In this document: positions 13,709 to 25,953 of the stretch, one piece after another
How the letters are laid out: every line of letters starts with the position of its first letter
Numbering within the stretch: the stretch's first letter is position 1
Origin: Erythrocercus mccallii
Taxonomy: Eukaryota; Chordata; Aves; Passeriformes; Dicruridae
Assembly: GCA_013397435.1 (NCBI GenBank)
Contig: VZRG01000524.1
Span: 310,001 to 374,000, forward strand
Direction: 5' to 3'
Length of the DNA: 64,000 nucleotides
Made by a program: the position numbers and the translations under genes
Notes under the pieces: generated by a model
Seen by the model: only the letters and a program-made list of their open reading frames with translations
What the model was told of the DNA's origin: nothing
Databases searched by the model: none

Positions 13709-14208
13709 TCTCACAGTTAAGGGATGAATACTGTGTGTACGTTAAGAGAAGCTTTATTGATGTATATTTGTTATTGTGGCTTGTTGTTTGGATGTCCTCT
13801 GTTGTCCCCATAGTCCCCCTTCCTCCCCATGTATTGCTGCCACCAGACAGCCCAGGTTGTCCCAGACTTGTGGAGGGAAGGCTGTACATGAGCCCCTTGC
13901 ATGGGGCGGCTGGGAATGGGGAAGGCCTGTTGCCAGGGGGCGCGCCATGACAACAGCCGAGCTCCAATCGAATTGCAAGAAAGCAGTGCCGAACAATGGA
14001 CAGCGAAGAGGAGTTGACTGACAGACTCTGGGAGGGGCCAGGGTTGCCTGATGCAACCCCCAGGGGCAGAACAGGCAGTGCAGCCATTTTGTAGACGAGC
14101 ACATGGCGGTATCCCAGCGTGCTGCCCTTTTCCCTTATTCAGTCCTTTGTTGTATTTTGTTAAGGTTTAATAATTTGAAATCTTTAAAAGTGAGGGTCTT
14201 TTCTCACA
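13709..14208 (+). mobile_element. Solo LTR-like insertion (endogenous retrovirus LTR, plus orientation)
   Basis: This is a block of about 0.5 kb, much GC-richer than the surrounding intron. It has a GC-rich middle (13800-14080) and an AT-rich tail with AATAAT (a likely decayed polyadenylation signal near 14170), followed by GTGAGGGTCTTTTCTCACA. That tail resembles, from memory, the ends of songbird ERVL-like LTRs. No primer-binding site or gag/pol-like sequence follows, so it is read as a solo LTR. A 7-bp direct repeat, TCTCACA, sits at both edges (13709-13715 and 14202-14208); it may be a target duplication or overlap the LTR ends, so the boundaries are approximate. The family name and class are inferred. 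Its sense strand is opposite to CACNA2D3. Confidence 0.6.
13930..13945 (+). promoter_or_regulatory. CTCF-like motif inside the LTR
   Basis: The sequence TTGCCAGGGGGCGCGC contains the core AGGGGGCGC of the vertebrate CTCF consensus, with CC immediately upstream as expected. The more 5' bases (TTG instead of CCA) and the base after the core fit less well. It includes an AscI-type GGCGCGCC palindrome, rare in this AT-rich window. Binding is inference only. Confidence 0.35.
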
Positions 14209-14332
14209 ATTACATTTTCTGTAATCAGCACCCTTCTATTACTCATGCTTGGCTTTCTACAGCAGCTCTTCAAGCAAGCCATTGTAAAAACCATTAAATA
14301 TACTCTGATGATAAACATTCAAGAAAGTAATT

Positions 14333-14341
14333 ATTTACTAC
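14333..14341 (-). other. CACNA2D3: Tandem GTAGTA splice donor of CACNA2D3 exon 4
   Basis: On the minus strand the intron begins GTAGTAAAT. Two GT donors lie three bases apart. The first (GTAGTA) follows CAG and gives the conserved protein end DADLQ. The second (GTAAAT) matches the intron-side consensus somewhat better and would add one valine codon. Which donor is used cannot be seen from DNA; the first is the default because it matches the known protein. Confidence 0.6.
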
Positions 14342-14401
14342 CTGTAAGTCAGCATCAAATTCATGTTTCAGATAAGCATCTTCTGCAGCTTCAACAAGAC
14401 G
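14342..14401 (-). CDS. CACNA2D3: CACNA2D3 coding exon (probably exon 4)
   Basis: This is an internal coding exon of 60 bp, or 20 codons, in phase 0 at both ends. It reads RLVEAAEDAYLKHEFDADLQ. It joins directly in frame to the exon at 52321-52437, giving ...SEAVR/RLVEAAED..., the expected order in alpha-2/delta-3. The acceptor is a run of Ts followed by CAG (14402-14404 on the plus strand). The donor reads CAG/GTAGTAAAT, with the intron starting at 14341. The segment ends the N-terminal helical region and leads into the VWA_N domain, whose continuation (YEYF... in the family) is not in this window. As far as I remember, the mammalian protein has AAEEAHLKHEF here, so EDAY carries two conservative-looking changes. 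The identity is very secure; the exon number is inferred. Confidence 0.95.
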
Positions 14402-15559
14402 CTGAAAAAAAAAACAAGGTGTTTTTGAAATAATGGTAACAACTTTATAACCTGATATAAAAACAGAGATTGTTTGAGCAGTGTGCAATTTATCTGCTCT
14501 CATACTTCATTGAATAGAAATATATGATCCAGATTTTAAAAAAGAAATAAAGGACCAAGTTTTTTAAATCCTCAGTACCCACTGTTGGTGGTACAAAACT
14601 CTAAAAACAACTCACCTAATAAAAAATAAAAAGTCTATGTTTTCACCAGTGTTCAGCTTCCTGTAGCTCCCATTCTGAAATTATTTTTGAGAGAACAAAA
14701 ATAAAGTTGATTTAATACGGACTTTATTTTGCAAATAGGAGCCCCTTTCAAAACTTCCTTAACATTAAAACAGGAGGTATTCCCTAATAATGCACTTAAT
14801 TTCAAGAAACTGACATAAAAATGAATTTCTAAATTACATATCAACTATAAATTACAAGAAAAATAGAGCTAGGTTTGTTTACCAAGCAGACTGAAATACT
14901 ACCTTAACACGGTACATTATCACAAGATTTTTCTGCACTAACAGAAGTAACATTTGTTGAATGGCAGCAATTCAGTAGTATTTTTGCCCTCTTAATATCC
15001 AGAACTCCTTGTAGTAGTTATTGTTCCTCACCATTATCATCTGATAGGAAAAAAACACGGCTGCACCAAAACACAGTTACCTGAACCATTTAATTCATAG
15101 AGGGGTTTGCTACAGATACTCCGTTGGGAAATAACATTATACAATTTCTAAGGTTTTACTCAGGGTTCTTTATATTTCAGAGTGTTTTAATCATGGATCT
15201 CCTTCTAGTTTTCATTTTATATACCTTAACATTCATATATGTACAAGCCAAAATCAAACTAAATACTCTGTGTCTTTTACTTTCTTCACTCTATCGGATA
15301 CTGGTACACATAGATATTTTCACATATTTTACATCACAAAGCAAGGTCCAGACTCTCATTAACATTACGTGGAGTGGGCAGCCATGCACACATTTTTTTT
15401 CTCCCTTTTCATAACAGTTTGCACATTTATCAAGTCTTTGGATATAAATCAAAATGAAATCAGAATCCATATTGATTGCTATACAGTTTGAGCTATAATG
15501 GAAACTGAACCAAGAAAAATATTTCTGTTTGCCAATGCAGAACAAATGGTTGAGCAGAA

Positions 15560-15790
15560 TGCTGACAGTTTGAGCAGAGCCACGGTGGCTGCAGGGAGGG
15601 TTTGGGCTCTCCGAGGTCTACAGAGCAGCAGCAAGTCCCAGCCTTCCCTCGCTGCTCCATCCCATCTCCCACTCACCCACAGCCAGCACCAGACCCAAAA
15701 ACCCCAGTGCCTCTGCTGGGCTTCTGCCCCCTCTCTGCACACCCTGGGGGAGGCTCTCCAGAGCTTTCTTTGGTGCAGGATTACAATCTC
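15560..15790. other. GC-rich patch, unassigned
   Basis: About 230 bp rich in CCC and CTG/CAG words, 1.2 kb upstream of exon 4 in gene orientation. Frames are open on both strands because of composition. No gene, LTR end or CR1 motif is recognisable. Confidence 0.3.
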
Positions 15791-17317
15791 AAGCATGCAA
15801 TTCAAAACTGGAAATACTCCTGATACCTCAGCTGATATAGAGAAGCAAAAGGCCACCTGCCCAAAGCCCTGTGTGGGGAGTACCCCCCTGACATTTGACT
15901 GGTTTCAGCTTTAAACACCTTGTCCCACACAGCAAACCCATTTGACCCAAACTGGAACTGAACTTAACACTGGACAAATCAAACCAGAACTGAACTTGCA
16001 AAATGTCCAAGCTCACCTTCCTACGTATAGGAGTAAAAAACCCCAAAAATAACAATGCATCAAAACCAGCTGCAGGAAGGGGATCCATGGAAAAACATTT
16101 CAAATGAAACTGTGAACTTCTGTGTGTTGTTCCCACTACTCCTGTACTATTTGAATAGTACCAAGAACAGATCTGGCAATGTGAAACATTAATGAACATT
16201 CATTTGAGCTAAAAAAATTTGTCTTTAGAATCTGTAAAGGGAAGTAACACAAATTTTCTCGTCTGAGGGGGAAGCCTTATAGCAACTGAAACAAATCCAT
16301 ACACATTTGAATATTCTCAGAAGCCCATCTTTATTCAACATGCTAGCGACCTGCTGAAAAGATTTTACAAATATAGCCCTCATTTTTCAAACATGAAAAA
16401 GGCCTTTTATGTAAAAAAACTACTCTAATTCGATGCATTACTGCAGATGTGTTTTCCTTTATTATAAAGCCATAGGTATATTATTACTCTGTGCTCACCT
16501 GATACAAAAGTTCATGACTGATGAGTTTGAGAGTAAAAAAGTGAAAGGATCAAAAAAATTCTTCAAATAGAAAAGACTACAAGGAAAGGAAAACCATCTT
16601 TCTGTGCTGAAATACTTAATCATCAAAAGAAAAATTATTATAGTATTTCATGAGATACCAGTGATATTAGATATTAGTACCTCGCGGGCTAGAAAAATAA
16701 TTCACGGCTTCTTATATAGTTTGTATTGATCCCAATGTGTTTCAATTACATTTTTGCCTCAGTGAAATAAATTTAAACTAAGATTTATCCCCAAATGTAA
16801 CAAATAACAAGAGAAGCATAAGATGGGCAATAGTAGAAACATCTGGTAACAAGGGCAGCTCAGAAATGAAAAGGACTGCTTGATATTTTATTGAATTATT
16901 CATTAAGATTTCAGTTGTTACTTTTTTTTTTAAAGTACATTTCAGCAACATTTTCTACAGGAAACTCAATGACAAAGAAGTGAAGTGTTTACTGACAGAA
17001 ATTTTTCCTTGAAGCTATAGAGGCAAATATGTAAGCACATTTTGTGCTTTGGTCTCAAAAAACTAAATAAAAAATTAAACTTTTGGTACATGAAATGAAA
17101 AAAATACAAGCATATGCTGCATTTTCTATGTATCAGTCCTTAACCACAGTTTGCTTTAAGTATCTCAACACCATTATAAAGGAAACCATGAGAAATCCGG
17201 GAGGGCTACAGAGAAGGAAAGCAAATAATAAGCCCAACTCCACAAAATGACGTATTACTGGATATACACAAATTGTATTGGAATGAAGAAATTGAATGCA
17301 AATGTTTCATGGGGCTT

Positions 17318-17362
17318 TGTTGTGTTTTGGGGAGGGGGAGAGGTTGGTGGGTTTTTTTTTAA
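17318..17362 (+). repeat. G/T-rich low-complexity tract
   Basis: This tract contains GGGG, GGGGG and GGG runs followed by a nine-T run and A5. It is similar in style to the tracts at 28930 and 62281. Confidence 0.7.
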
Positions 17363-20300
17363 AAAGGTCTCCAAAGGGATGAAGCACAATGGAAGAAATT
17401 CCTTAACATTCTGCAGACAAAACATAAGCATCACATGTAATACTGCAACTTTTTAATACGGAGGCAAAAAATCCCTTTTAAAATCTTTTAATGACTGAGC
17501 AGTTATTTAGCAATGAGTCTCAACATTAGCATGATTAGCAATTTTAGCTTAATACTTTATAATGACACTCTTAATAGAAATGCCAATATGTTTTCATTTG
17601 AGTAGCCATACTCTTAAATCCTTGCTATAGCAAATAAATGCTTCCCAAGCTGTGGTTATCCTGAAGGGAATTTTGAGTTATCTGCATGCACTTACATAGA
17701 ATGAATTACAAACATAGAGTGAGAATTGGTACACTCACAGCATTCAAGGGTGTTTTTAGAAAAATTTAGCCCTAAATGTGCAAAAGTGTCTGTGTGCACA
17801 TGAACAGGGAGGTCAAGGGCAGCACACAATCTTTAGGTAAAGCAATTACAATGTTCTAAGGCACAGCTCAATTGAGGTTCCCCCAGTTAAGGAACTAATC
17901 CTTAGAACTTTGCCAATACACACAAACATGAGGAAGATGAACTTGCCTGTCTCAGAATATCACAACGCAACATGGATAAAAACAGGGCATGAAGCAGGAG
18001 ATGAACTAATAATAGAACCACAAAAAACTCAAAACAGTCACTAAACATAAGGTCAATGTTTGGTATATTCAGTGCTACTGATATCATAAATAATATTAAA
18101 AAGTTGAGAAAGGAAAAATAAATGTTTGTTTACCTCACAGTAATTTTTTTAATACATCGCTGAGCTATCTCTTAGATTACCTAATAAGGTAATTTTCTTG
18201 ACAATTGATATTATAATTTCAGTGAACTCATATTCCCAGATAAATTCTTTCAAGTTAGGTTGTTATAGATAGAGCAAAACAAAGGTGAAACAGAAAGGAT
18301 GAGGTGAAAGAGGAATCCAACAAAAAATAAGGGGGAAAAGGAACAGAAATGGAAAAAAAAGTGAAAATAAAAGTTGAAAATAACATTTTCAAGAAAAGAA
18401 CATCACACAAACATCCAGAGGATAGGCTAATTATTTTAGCTTCTGAGATCTGTTCTCTTTTCATGTACTTTATAAGGGTTTCAGATTATTTCTCAATGAT
18501 TTTCCTTCATTAGAATCCCATTTTGAAGTTAGATTAAATAAATTCACAAGCATAACCAAATTTGAAACAGCTTCTGAACCCCTGAACTGTGGAGGGTTAC
18601 TAATCTTTATCAATAAATGCTGACGGAAATTATGCCCTTCTATCTTTTCATCTTTTCTAAGATGGACCGACTGCAACACATAAAACCAGAAATGCTTCTC
18701 GAAATTGCTCTTCTCAAAACTAAACTATTACAAATCAAAAAAGGGAAAGAAGATTGCTCTAATTTAACTATAACTAGTATCAGCTAGGTACTGGTATCAT
18801 CTCAGTCCATAACATAAATAGTTTATATTCCATAATACCAATTTAATAACATTTCATTCAAAAAATGCACTGGCATATTACGATCATTAAAGAAGTGTAG
18901 ACAAACCTTTAGACTGCTCTTATATTCTAGTATCGAATGCATTTAACCAACAGCAAAAAATAGCCCTGAACCCTAACAAACTTTCTCAATATTTCCCATG
19001 GCATCAGATCTGTTTGAGATTCCTGAAAAACTCTGAGGTTGATTTGAGATATGCTTTTGAAGAAAACATAATAATAATCATTTGTGGAACTTTAACAGGT
19101 CTGTCTCTCTGATTCCTATGTATGGAATTGTAAGGAAGATTTCTGTCTTAATCAAATATAATGAACTTTTTAAAGAAAAACAGCAGATAACAAGAAAGGA
19201 AAACCTATGCCTGTTTTTACAACCTTATTTCTTTGATATCTTGTAGCAAAGTTTCTGGTACATTACCAGCCAAAACCCGGCAGTATTCTGTATGCAGAAA
19301 CATCAGTTTTCTGTGCGAGAAAATACTTACAACTACCAATAGTTACCCTTCTTCAGGTGAAATATTCAGTGCAATTTTAATAACCTTACTCTTGATTTGC
19401 ATGCCTAATTTCCAATCAAACTTTATAGTAATTGAGCTGTGAATATGCCAAAAATATTTCCTAAAGTGCTGCCAGATAACTATTTAAACATAGTTCAGCA
19501 GTTGAAAGTATTCCTGGGAGAGAAACGAGATTGTGTTTCCATCATCAGAGCAATTTTCTTCACTGGCTTCTCCGTGAGAAGCCTACGCTGTGCATGTGGG
19601 AGCACTCAGCAATAGATCACAAAACTTTAAAAACATTACCCAGGTACCTTCCTGTGACTTCCCCATTTTAGGGTTCATTTCAGATGTGAAAAAGGGGTTT
19701 CCTCTCCAGAAAATCTGTAAGGCTGCAGGTGCTTTGAAAACTTCTGAAAAGGCTGGGATGTTTTGAGAAAGAGCAAGATTTATTAGCATTAAGTGAGCTT
19801 AGGTAATATTCTGGCATGGTGCTAATTCTGCTGCAGGTCCTCCTTACTTCCTTCAGAGTTCTGGGGTTTGCTCCTTTCACAGGTCATTTGGCAGACAAGG
19901 TAAACAAGCCAAGAGAGATTTTTATGTTGTTCCTCAGTCTCACTTTTATTTCCCATGCCCAAACCCAGAATCATATCAGATAGCAGTGAATGTCCCAATG
20001 TGCAAACAGGCTTCCCAATCTCAATGTTTTATCACAAAAACCTTTGCATATATTTGCCATAACCCATGGAGAAGCATCAGACACTGATGCTGACTTTGGA
20101 GGAATATTTGCTCCTCTCAGGAACACGCGAGGCTTTCAACAGGGCAGTGATACCAGACTGGCAGTTTGGCTGGTTCAGTCCTTGAGGATGAAGATACACA
20201 TAAACACACACAGATGTTTCCTCTTTTCAGAACGCCTGGCAGTGTATTTTATACCCCAGATTGTTCTCCTCAGCTGTGTGGTATTTTCTAGGAAATTTTA

Positions 20301-23300
20301 GCACTAAAATTAGTGTTGCTGTGACTAAGATGCACCGAAAATTATGTAGTGCCTATTACCTTGCTATTCAAATTCCTAGTGCTTGTGACTTAAGATAGAT
20401 ACCAATCTTGCAACAATTGACATATGAAAACTGAACAAATTCCACTGCAACCCAGCCAGACAATGCTCAGCCACACTAAGTGCAGCAAAGCACAATCAAA
20501 GCAGAAATTATAAACAAAGGATAAAAATAAATTAAAAGCTTAGCATATGCAATTGTCACAAATAACTTCAATTATCTAGTTATATTCATTCAAAACTGGC
20601 AGATATTCAGGTTGATTGTTGTTAGAGCGCTAGCTGCTTTTTTGAAGCAACGAGAGTTCAGCTTGGCACAGTGCTGGACAAAACAGAAATGAAACTGTAA
20701 GTGGATTAAAGTACGTGAAATTCACACATTGCATAACAGTGGCTAAGACAATCCTGGAGTAATTACATGCATTTCTACTTAACTAGGCTAACACTATATT
20801 TAATTATGGCATCTGGAGATTGCCAGGGCATTGAAGGAAGACTCCATATGAAGAAGATAACACATTTGTCTTGCACCAAGTTCTTCAGTGCTCAAAGGCT
20901 GCATAAAGCCAATATATCAGATATAAAATATGCAGATTATCAAATCTGCTCCTACCATGTTATTATGTCTAGCACAGAGCAGAATGAGGTGCTAAATAGG
21001 GTTTTATTCCACACTTTTAATTCCATATGTCCCAGACATCACGGACCCAGTTCAGCTGCAGACACAACTTAGAGCTGTTCCAGGGATATTTAAAATGTGA
21101 TTAGCCTGGCTGGGGTACAGCAACAACCAGCTCCTTCAGCCACCTCTCCTGCCTTGGGGCCAAGAGGATGACTCTTCTGCATTTTGCACCAACCACACAT
21201 CCACCCAAGGTTGTGTAATTCTCTGGCAATACCTTTATGCATCCTTTTAATTTCACTTGCAACAAAGCAATACAATTTGTAAAGTTTTAGTTTCAATGAA
21301 TATCTCACAACCAGTGCATTTTTCTCTTCCACATAAATTTAAAACTTTAATCAAAATGTTTACCTTGTAAAACACCTTCCAAAAGCAAGGGAAGCAGGTC
21401 CATGTATGTATGAGTCCATAGACCCAACTGTTTACACACACCTTTAAATATATTGTCAACAGTAACCTGTAAGTGTCAATATCCTTTTTGTCCTCTCCTA
21501 TATTGAAACTACTAGATTAAAACATCTGATCTATTAATCTTTTACACGCATTTATGGTGCCACAGGTCATATTCTTTACCTGACTGTCACAATTGCTCTC
21601 CTGCTTGGATAATGCCAGACTATCTTTTCTGCATTTGAGGACAGTGAGGATGTATAGGCTGAGCAAAAATAGCTCTCCCTCAGCTCTGACAGCTCTCAGC
21701 ACCACTGCTTGATGCTTGGCAGATCTTGCTTGAGAAAGATTTGGGATAACTGTTTTCATGCTAATTCTTTTAATGCAAAATTCTCTTTTGGTAGGATTTA
21801 TCTCACCTATCCTCATCTATTTCAAAGTTAATCTTCTCTCCACTGAACTTTCCTAAACATCCTTCATATGTAGAGACAGAAAACTCCAAAGGTGCTGCAT
21901 GTTCCATTCTAAAATAGCTTATAAGATACAGAAAGACCTTTGGAACTTTTCCTTCACTCTTTTCTTCACTAGATGTTCAATGGATTGAAACTAAGGGAGA
22001 TGAATCCCACACCATATGTGCAACACGAATGAGCTGAAGAGAAATGGAAATATTCCTGTGTTCACTCAATAGGGAAAAGGATACTTGAAGCAACCCTTTG
22101 TCCTGATAGCAGTCCTGGGATGAGTCAAGGTGATTCTGTTCTGTTTACATTGAGAAGCACCAAGTGAAATCAATTGTGTTTGCTTTGCTCCCTCTCTCAG
22201 CTTTTTCCACACCTCTGCACTAAGGCTCAGTCCCCCAAGTTAATTCAAATTCAACTTGCAATTTGTGATCTACTTCAACCAAACCAGTCATGATATACTA
22301 TCCTCCTTTCAGTTTCCAACCAGATTACTGTCACACAACAGCAGAAAAAAAACCCTCAAGATTTATTACACAAAACAAAGGTCAGTTCCAGAGTTTGCAG
22401 GGACTTCCATTGTCTAGACCAGCACTCAATCACAAAGCACAGAGCCTTGTCCTCACTTTCAAATCAAGCAATGCAATGTCCATTGGACTGGTTTTTAATT
22501 CTCACAGGGTCAGGATATCAGTTGCCAATAGATTAACTGAAAAGGAAAATTTTAAAAAACTGAAAGGAAAATGAAACACCGGGTTTTCAACTAAGAATTT
22601 CCCAGCTTCCTCTTGCAAGTAGAATTCTCTAAGATAAATATTGAGGCAAATAGAACTTTAATGAAGATGTGAACAAGGCCGTTGGTATCCATTTCTAAAT
22701 GCATCAGTGGTGGATTTTGCAAGCATTCACCAAAGACTTAGAAATCCAGTGTTTAGAAATCACATCTCAAGTGAAACAGGCTTGGATGGATTCAATACTA
22801 GATTGCACCAAATTCTGCCTTCAAACACAGCCATGTGTTAGTCCTGTTCCTTCCCTTGCTGAGCACAGCCCTAGACCTCCTCATATTTCTTTCCTACTCA
22901 TCTCTCCATATCCTGAGCTCATTAATATCACAACAGGTGCCCCAAACTCTACTGTTGAAGTTTTTCATATTATTCTCCACTTCTTCTGTAGCACTCAGCA
23001 ACTAATCTTTCTTCTTCTTCATAACTTTGGTGTTCACACTGTCAACCATGTCCAGTCTTTTCTAGGTCCCTATCAATTCCTCACTCTGCCAGCTTCCTTT
23101 TCCAATTTTTCCTATTCCCTTTGCACTGTCATTAAGCACATCTACAATATCTTGCACTAGCGTAGTCTAATTCTGTTGCCTTTGTCTCTTTAGACCATCT
23201 CATTATTCTCCAGTCTCTCCTCTCCTTGTGGCAGTGTCTTCCTCAGCCTCTGCTAAACCATCAACAGACTCCTTTGGCTGCTGACCCTCCCATTTTCCAG

Positions 23301-24399
23301 TGCCCCAACATGAGCACAGGGAGATGAAAACTCTCTCCTGAGTCCAGAAGGTACATGGGCACACTGACAGTGCCTCAGGAGAGAAAGACACTGTTTCCCC
23401 TGCCTGCTGCTGCCTTAAGCAATAAGTAATGATCCAGCTGGGGGAAGGTCTTGTTCAAGCCTGTACAGAAAATTCACAGTGCAAAGAACTTTCAAAGATT
23501 TCACTTGCAGACAGTCTTGCTGTGATACATTTCTAATGGCCATATGCCTCCATGTGTGGAGTTTCCAAATGCTAAAAACTTGATCCAGCTGGAACAGAAT
23601 TTCGAAGAAAACCTTGTGTCAAGGCCTCAGCCCTGCCAATTTCAAGAGCTGGTTCCCAAGCACAGAAGTGCTACAGTCTTAATGAAAAGAACATCAGTAT
23701 TATGTTTAAAAGGGTAAACCAATGCATTTCCCCCAGTTTCTCTCTGGTAAAAAGATGAAGTTCAAAGATAAAATTCCAAGTTTCTTTGGTCTCCTGAACC
23801 ATATTTTATAGTTCTGGAGAGTTGGTTGCTGAGAATGCTGGAAATAATTACAAAATCAGCTTTCAGACTAAGTGATAATTTAGTCTTTTCATAGTTTAGT
23901 ATATTCTGGCTGGTCTGCTACAAAAAAGACTGTGTTGAAACTCTCTAGTTTTGGACATTTTGGAAAAACTCCCTGGTGTGTTCATTTGTCCAGTCTTAGT
24001 TACTAGACATCAGGTCCATGTACCTGAAAGATTTTGGTGGAACCCTATGGATTAATGCTGAAGTCCCAGAGAGTATAGGGGTATCACTGCCAAAGTCATG
24101 ATTAAATACAGACTGGGAAGTTTGTATTTAGGTACAGACTCCATCCCATCTATTAATTTACTTATTTTTTAAATAAATATTTTTGTAGTAATAGTACTTT
24201 TCATTCTATCTTAAGAACAATATTAAACTGCCCTTGTAATTAATGGAAAATTGCAAATTCCCAAACCCAAAAGAAAGGCTGCATTGCATAATCAAAAACC
24301 TTATCTGCTTTGCTTTATAAAAGTAATGAGTTCAAATCCAGTGGGTGTTTTGTTCCTTATTAAGAAGAGTCTTGTAACTTGTATTCTCCTAGCGACTAA

Positions 24400-24560
24400 A
24401 AGATTACTATACTTTCACCTCTTAATTAGTTTTTATCAACGGAAACATTCACCATTTAATTATCGTATGCAGATTTATTTGGAAAACGAAGTAAAATATG
24501 CAACACGGCACATAATTTCCATTAAGTTTGACACACCTTTGGATTTTGGTATGGCCCAGG
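24400..24560. other. Possible conserved non-coding element
   Basis: An AT-rich stretch with homeodomain-type cores (TTAATTAG near 24422, TTTAATTA near 24456). It lacks repeats or low-complexity runs and has a more even composition than its surroundings. Conservation cannot be judged from one sequence. Confidence 0.15.
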
Positions 24561-25634
24561 GAACTCATTTCATAGCATACTCCCGTTTTTCTTACTAATT
24601 TTTTTCTCTTAACTTTCAAAGTGCTTTAAAATGCATCTGGGGAACAATAAGAGTCTTCACAGAGCTAGCCAACACCTGCAGGTTCAAAAAGTAACAACCA
24701 AGACTACAACGAAGCCAACAAAAACTCTTAAGTTTGCAGAGGCAATGAGTAAATTATAACAATAGTTCTCCATTTGTCTTGGATTATATGGAAATTGTGA
24801 ACCACCCCACACTGCTGGCCTCCTCTACTGGCTGAAATCCTTCACCCACCATCACTGGTTCTCCTAGCATGCATTTATCTACAACTGGAAAATGTGCTCC
24901 AACCTGCAAAGTCCTAACAAGGAAAAAAAAAACCACTGAGGTCATTACTGTTGCCACAAGCATGTTTTAAATCCCAGTCAACTCTGATCCTGAGAAACGT
25001 GCAAAACAGTTCCACAAACAAACCACGAGGTCACAGAGATCCGTAGCTGTTGATGCTCTTTGCCTTCTGCCCCTGTTGAATCTAAAACACACACACTGAT
25101 GGAGTATCACAGACATAGTATGAGAAAATCTAGGCTAACTCTGTGGTTCCATATGGAGGTAGGCTTCCTTTTAATTAAATCCTTATTTCGTGAAACTGCC
25201 TACACTTTGCAGGCTGAAGCCTCTGTGAACACCTTTCCTTTGTACACTCCAATAAATCTGTCCTTGGTAAGGCAACAGCACAGCCAAAGACAGGGATGAG
25301 AACGCGTGGTTGTTTCTCCAGCCCAGGGTTTGTGGGGTGATAGCAGGACGCACCTTGAGCAAAAACTCAAGGCCAGCCTTTACCATACCTTCATGAAACC
25401 CCACTGGTACCACTGAAATGGGCTCATGATAGACCTGGTATGTCTGTGCAGCGTCAGATTGTAAAATTTGTAATCTATTTGTTATTAATCTGTTGGGCAA
25501 CCTCTCAAATACTTACACATTAGATTTAGCTTTTAAAAAGTCTTTCATGCCCTTTTTACAGTTACTACTCATTCCAAAGTAATAAACTGAATAAAGTGAT
25601 TTGCAATATCTGTCATGAAAAACATGTAATGTTA

Positions 25635-25953
25635 AAGTACCTACAGGGGCTACAGGAGAGCTGGAGAAGGATTTTTGCAAGGGCATGTAGCAATGGCACA
25701 AGGAGTAATGGCCTTAAACTGAAAGGCAGCAAGTTTAAATTAGGTATCAAGAAGAAATATTTCTATGTGAGGGTGGGGAGGCCCTGGCACAGATTTCTCA
25801 GAGAAGTTGGGGCTGTCCCATCCCTGGAAGTGTCCAAGGTCAGGTTGGCCGGGGCTTGGAGCAACCCGGGATTGTGGAAGTCCCTGCCCATTACATGGTA
25901 GACCTAGATGATCTTTCTTGTCCCTTCCAACCCAAACCATTCTACATTTCTAC
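25635..25953 (+). mobile_element. CR1 LINE, 5'-truncated 3' end
   Basis: This stretch closely follows the 3' end of avian CR1. It shows CTACAGGGGCTACAGGAGAG, then GGCTTTAAACTGAAAG-like and AGAAGAAAT-like blocks. These are followed by GTGAGGGTGGGGAGGCCCTGG, CATCCCTGGAAGTGTCCAAG and GATGATCTTTCTTGTCCC. It ends in CCAACCCAAACCATTCTAC and a degenerate copy of the short terminal repeat (ATTTCTAC). Only about 320 bp of 3' sequence is present, the usual 5' truncation. It contains a few substitutions relative to the form I remember and no intact reading frame. It lies antisense to CACNA2D3. This element is the main reason for calling the genome avian. Confidence 0.93.

Larger units (their letters stand above)
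1..14341 (-). other. CACNA2D3: CACNA2D3 intron after exon 4 (partial)
   Basis: This is the first 14.3 kb of the intron downstream of exon 4 in gene orientation. The next exon is not in the window. I looked for the conserved YEYFNAV-type continuation on the minus strand and did not see it. The block is AT-rich with frequent stops in all frames. It contains the 190-bp repeat pair, the LTR-like insertion, short tandem repeats and palindromes listed separately, and GC-richer patches near 890-1240 and 10100-10440 that I cannot assign. I see nothing else to annotate between these. Confidence 0.85.

Noticed and set aside
22699..23160. 153-codon plus-strand open frame
   Set aside because: Pyrimidine-rich DNA gives a Phe/Leu/Ser-rich translation; nothing resembles a known family.
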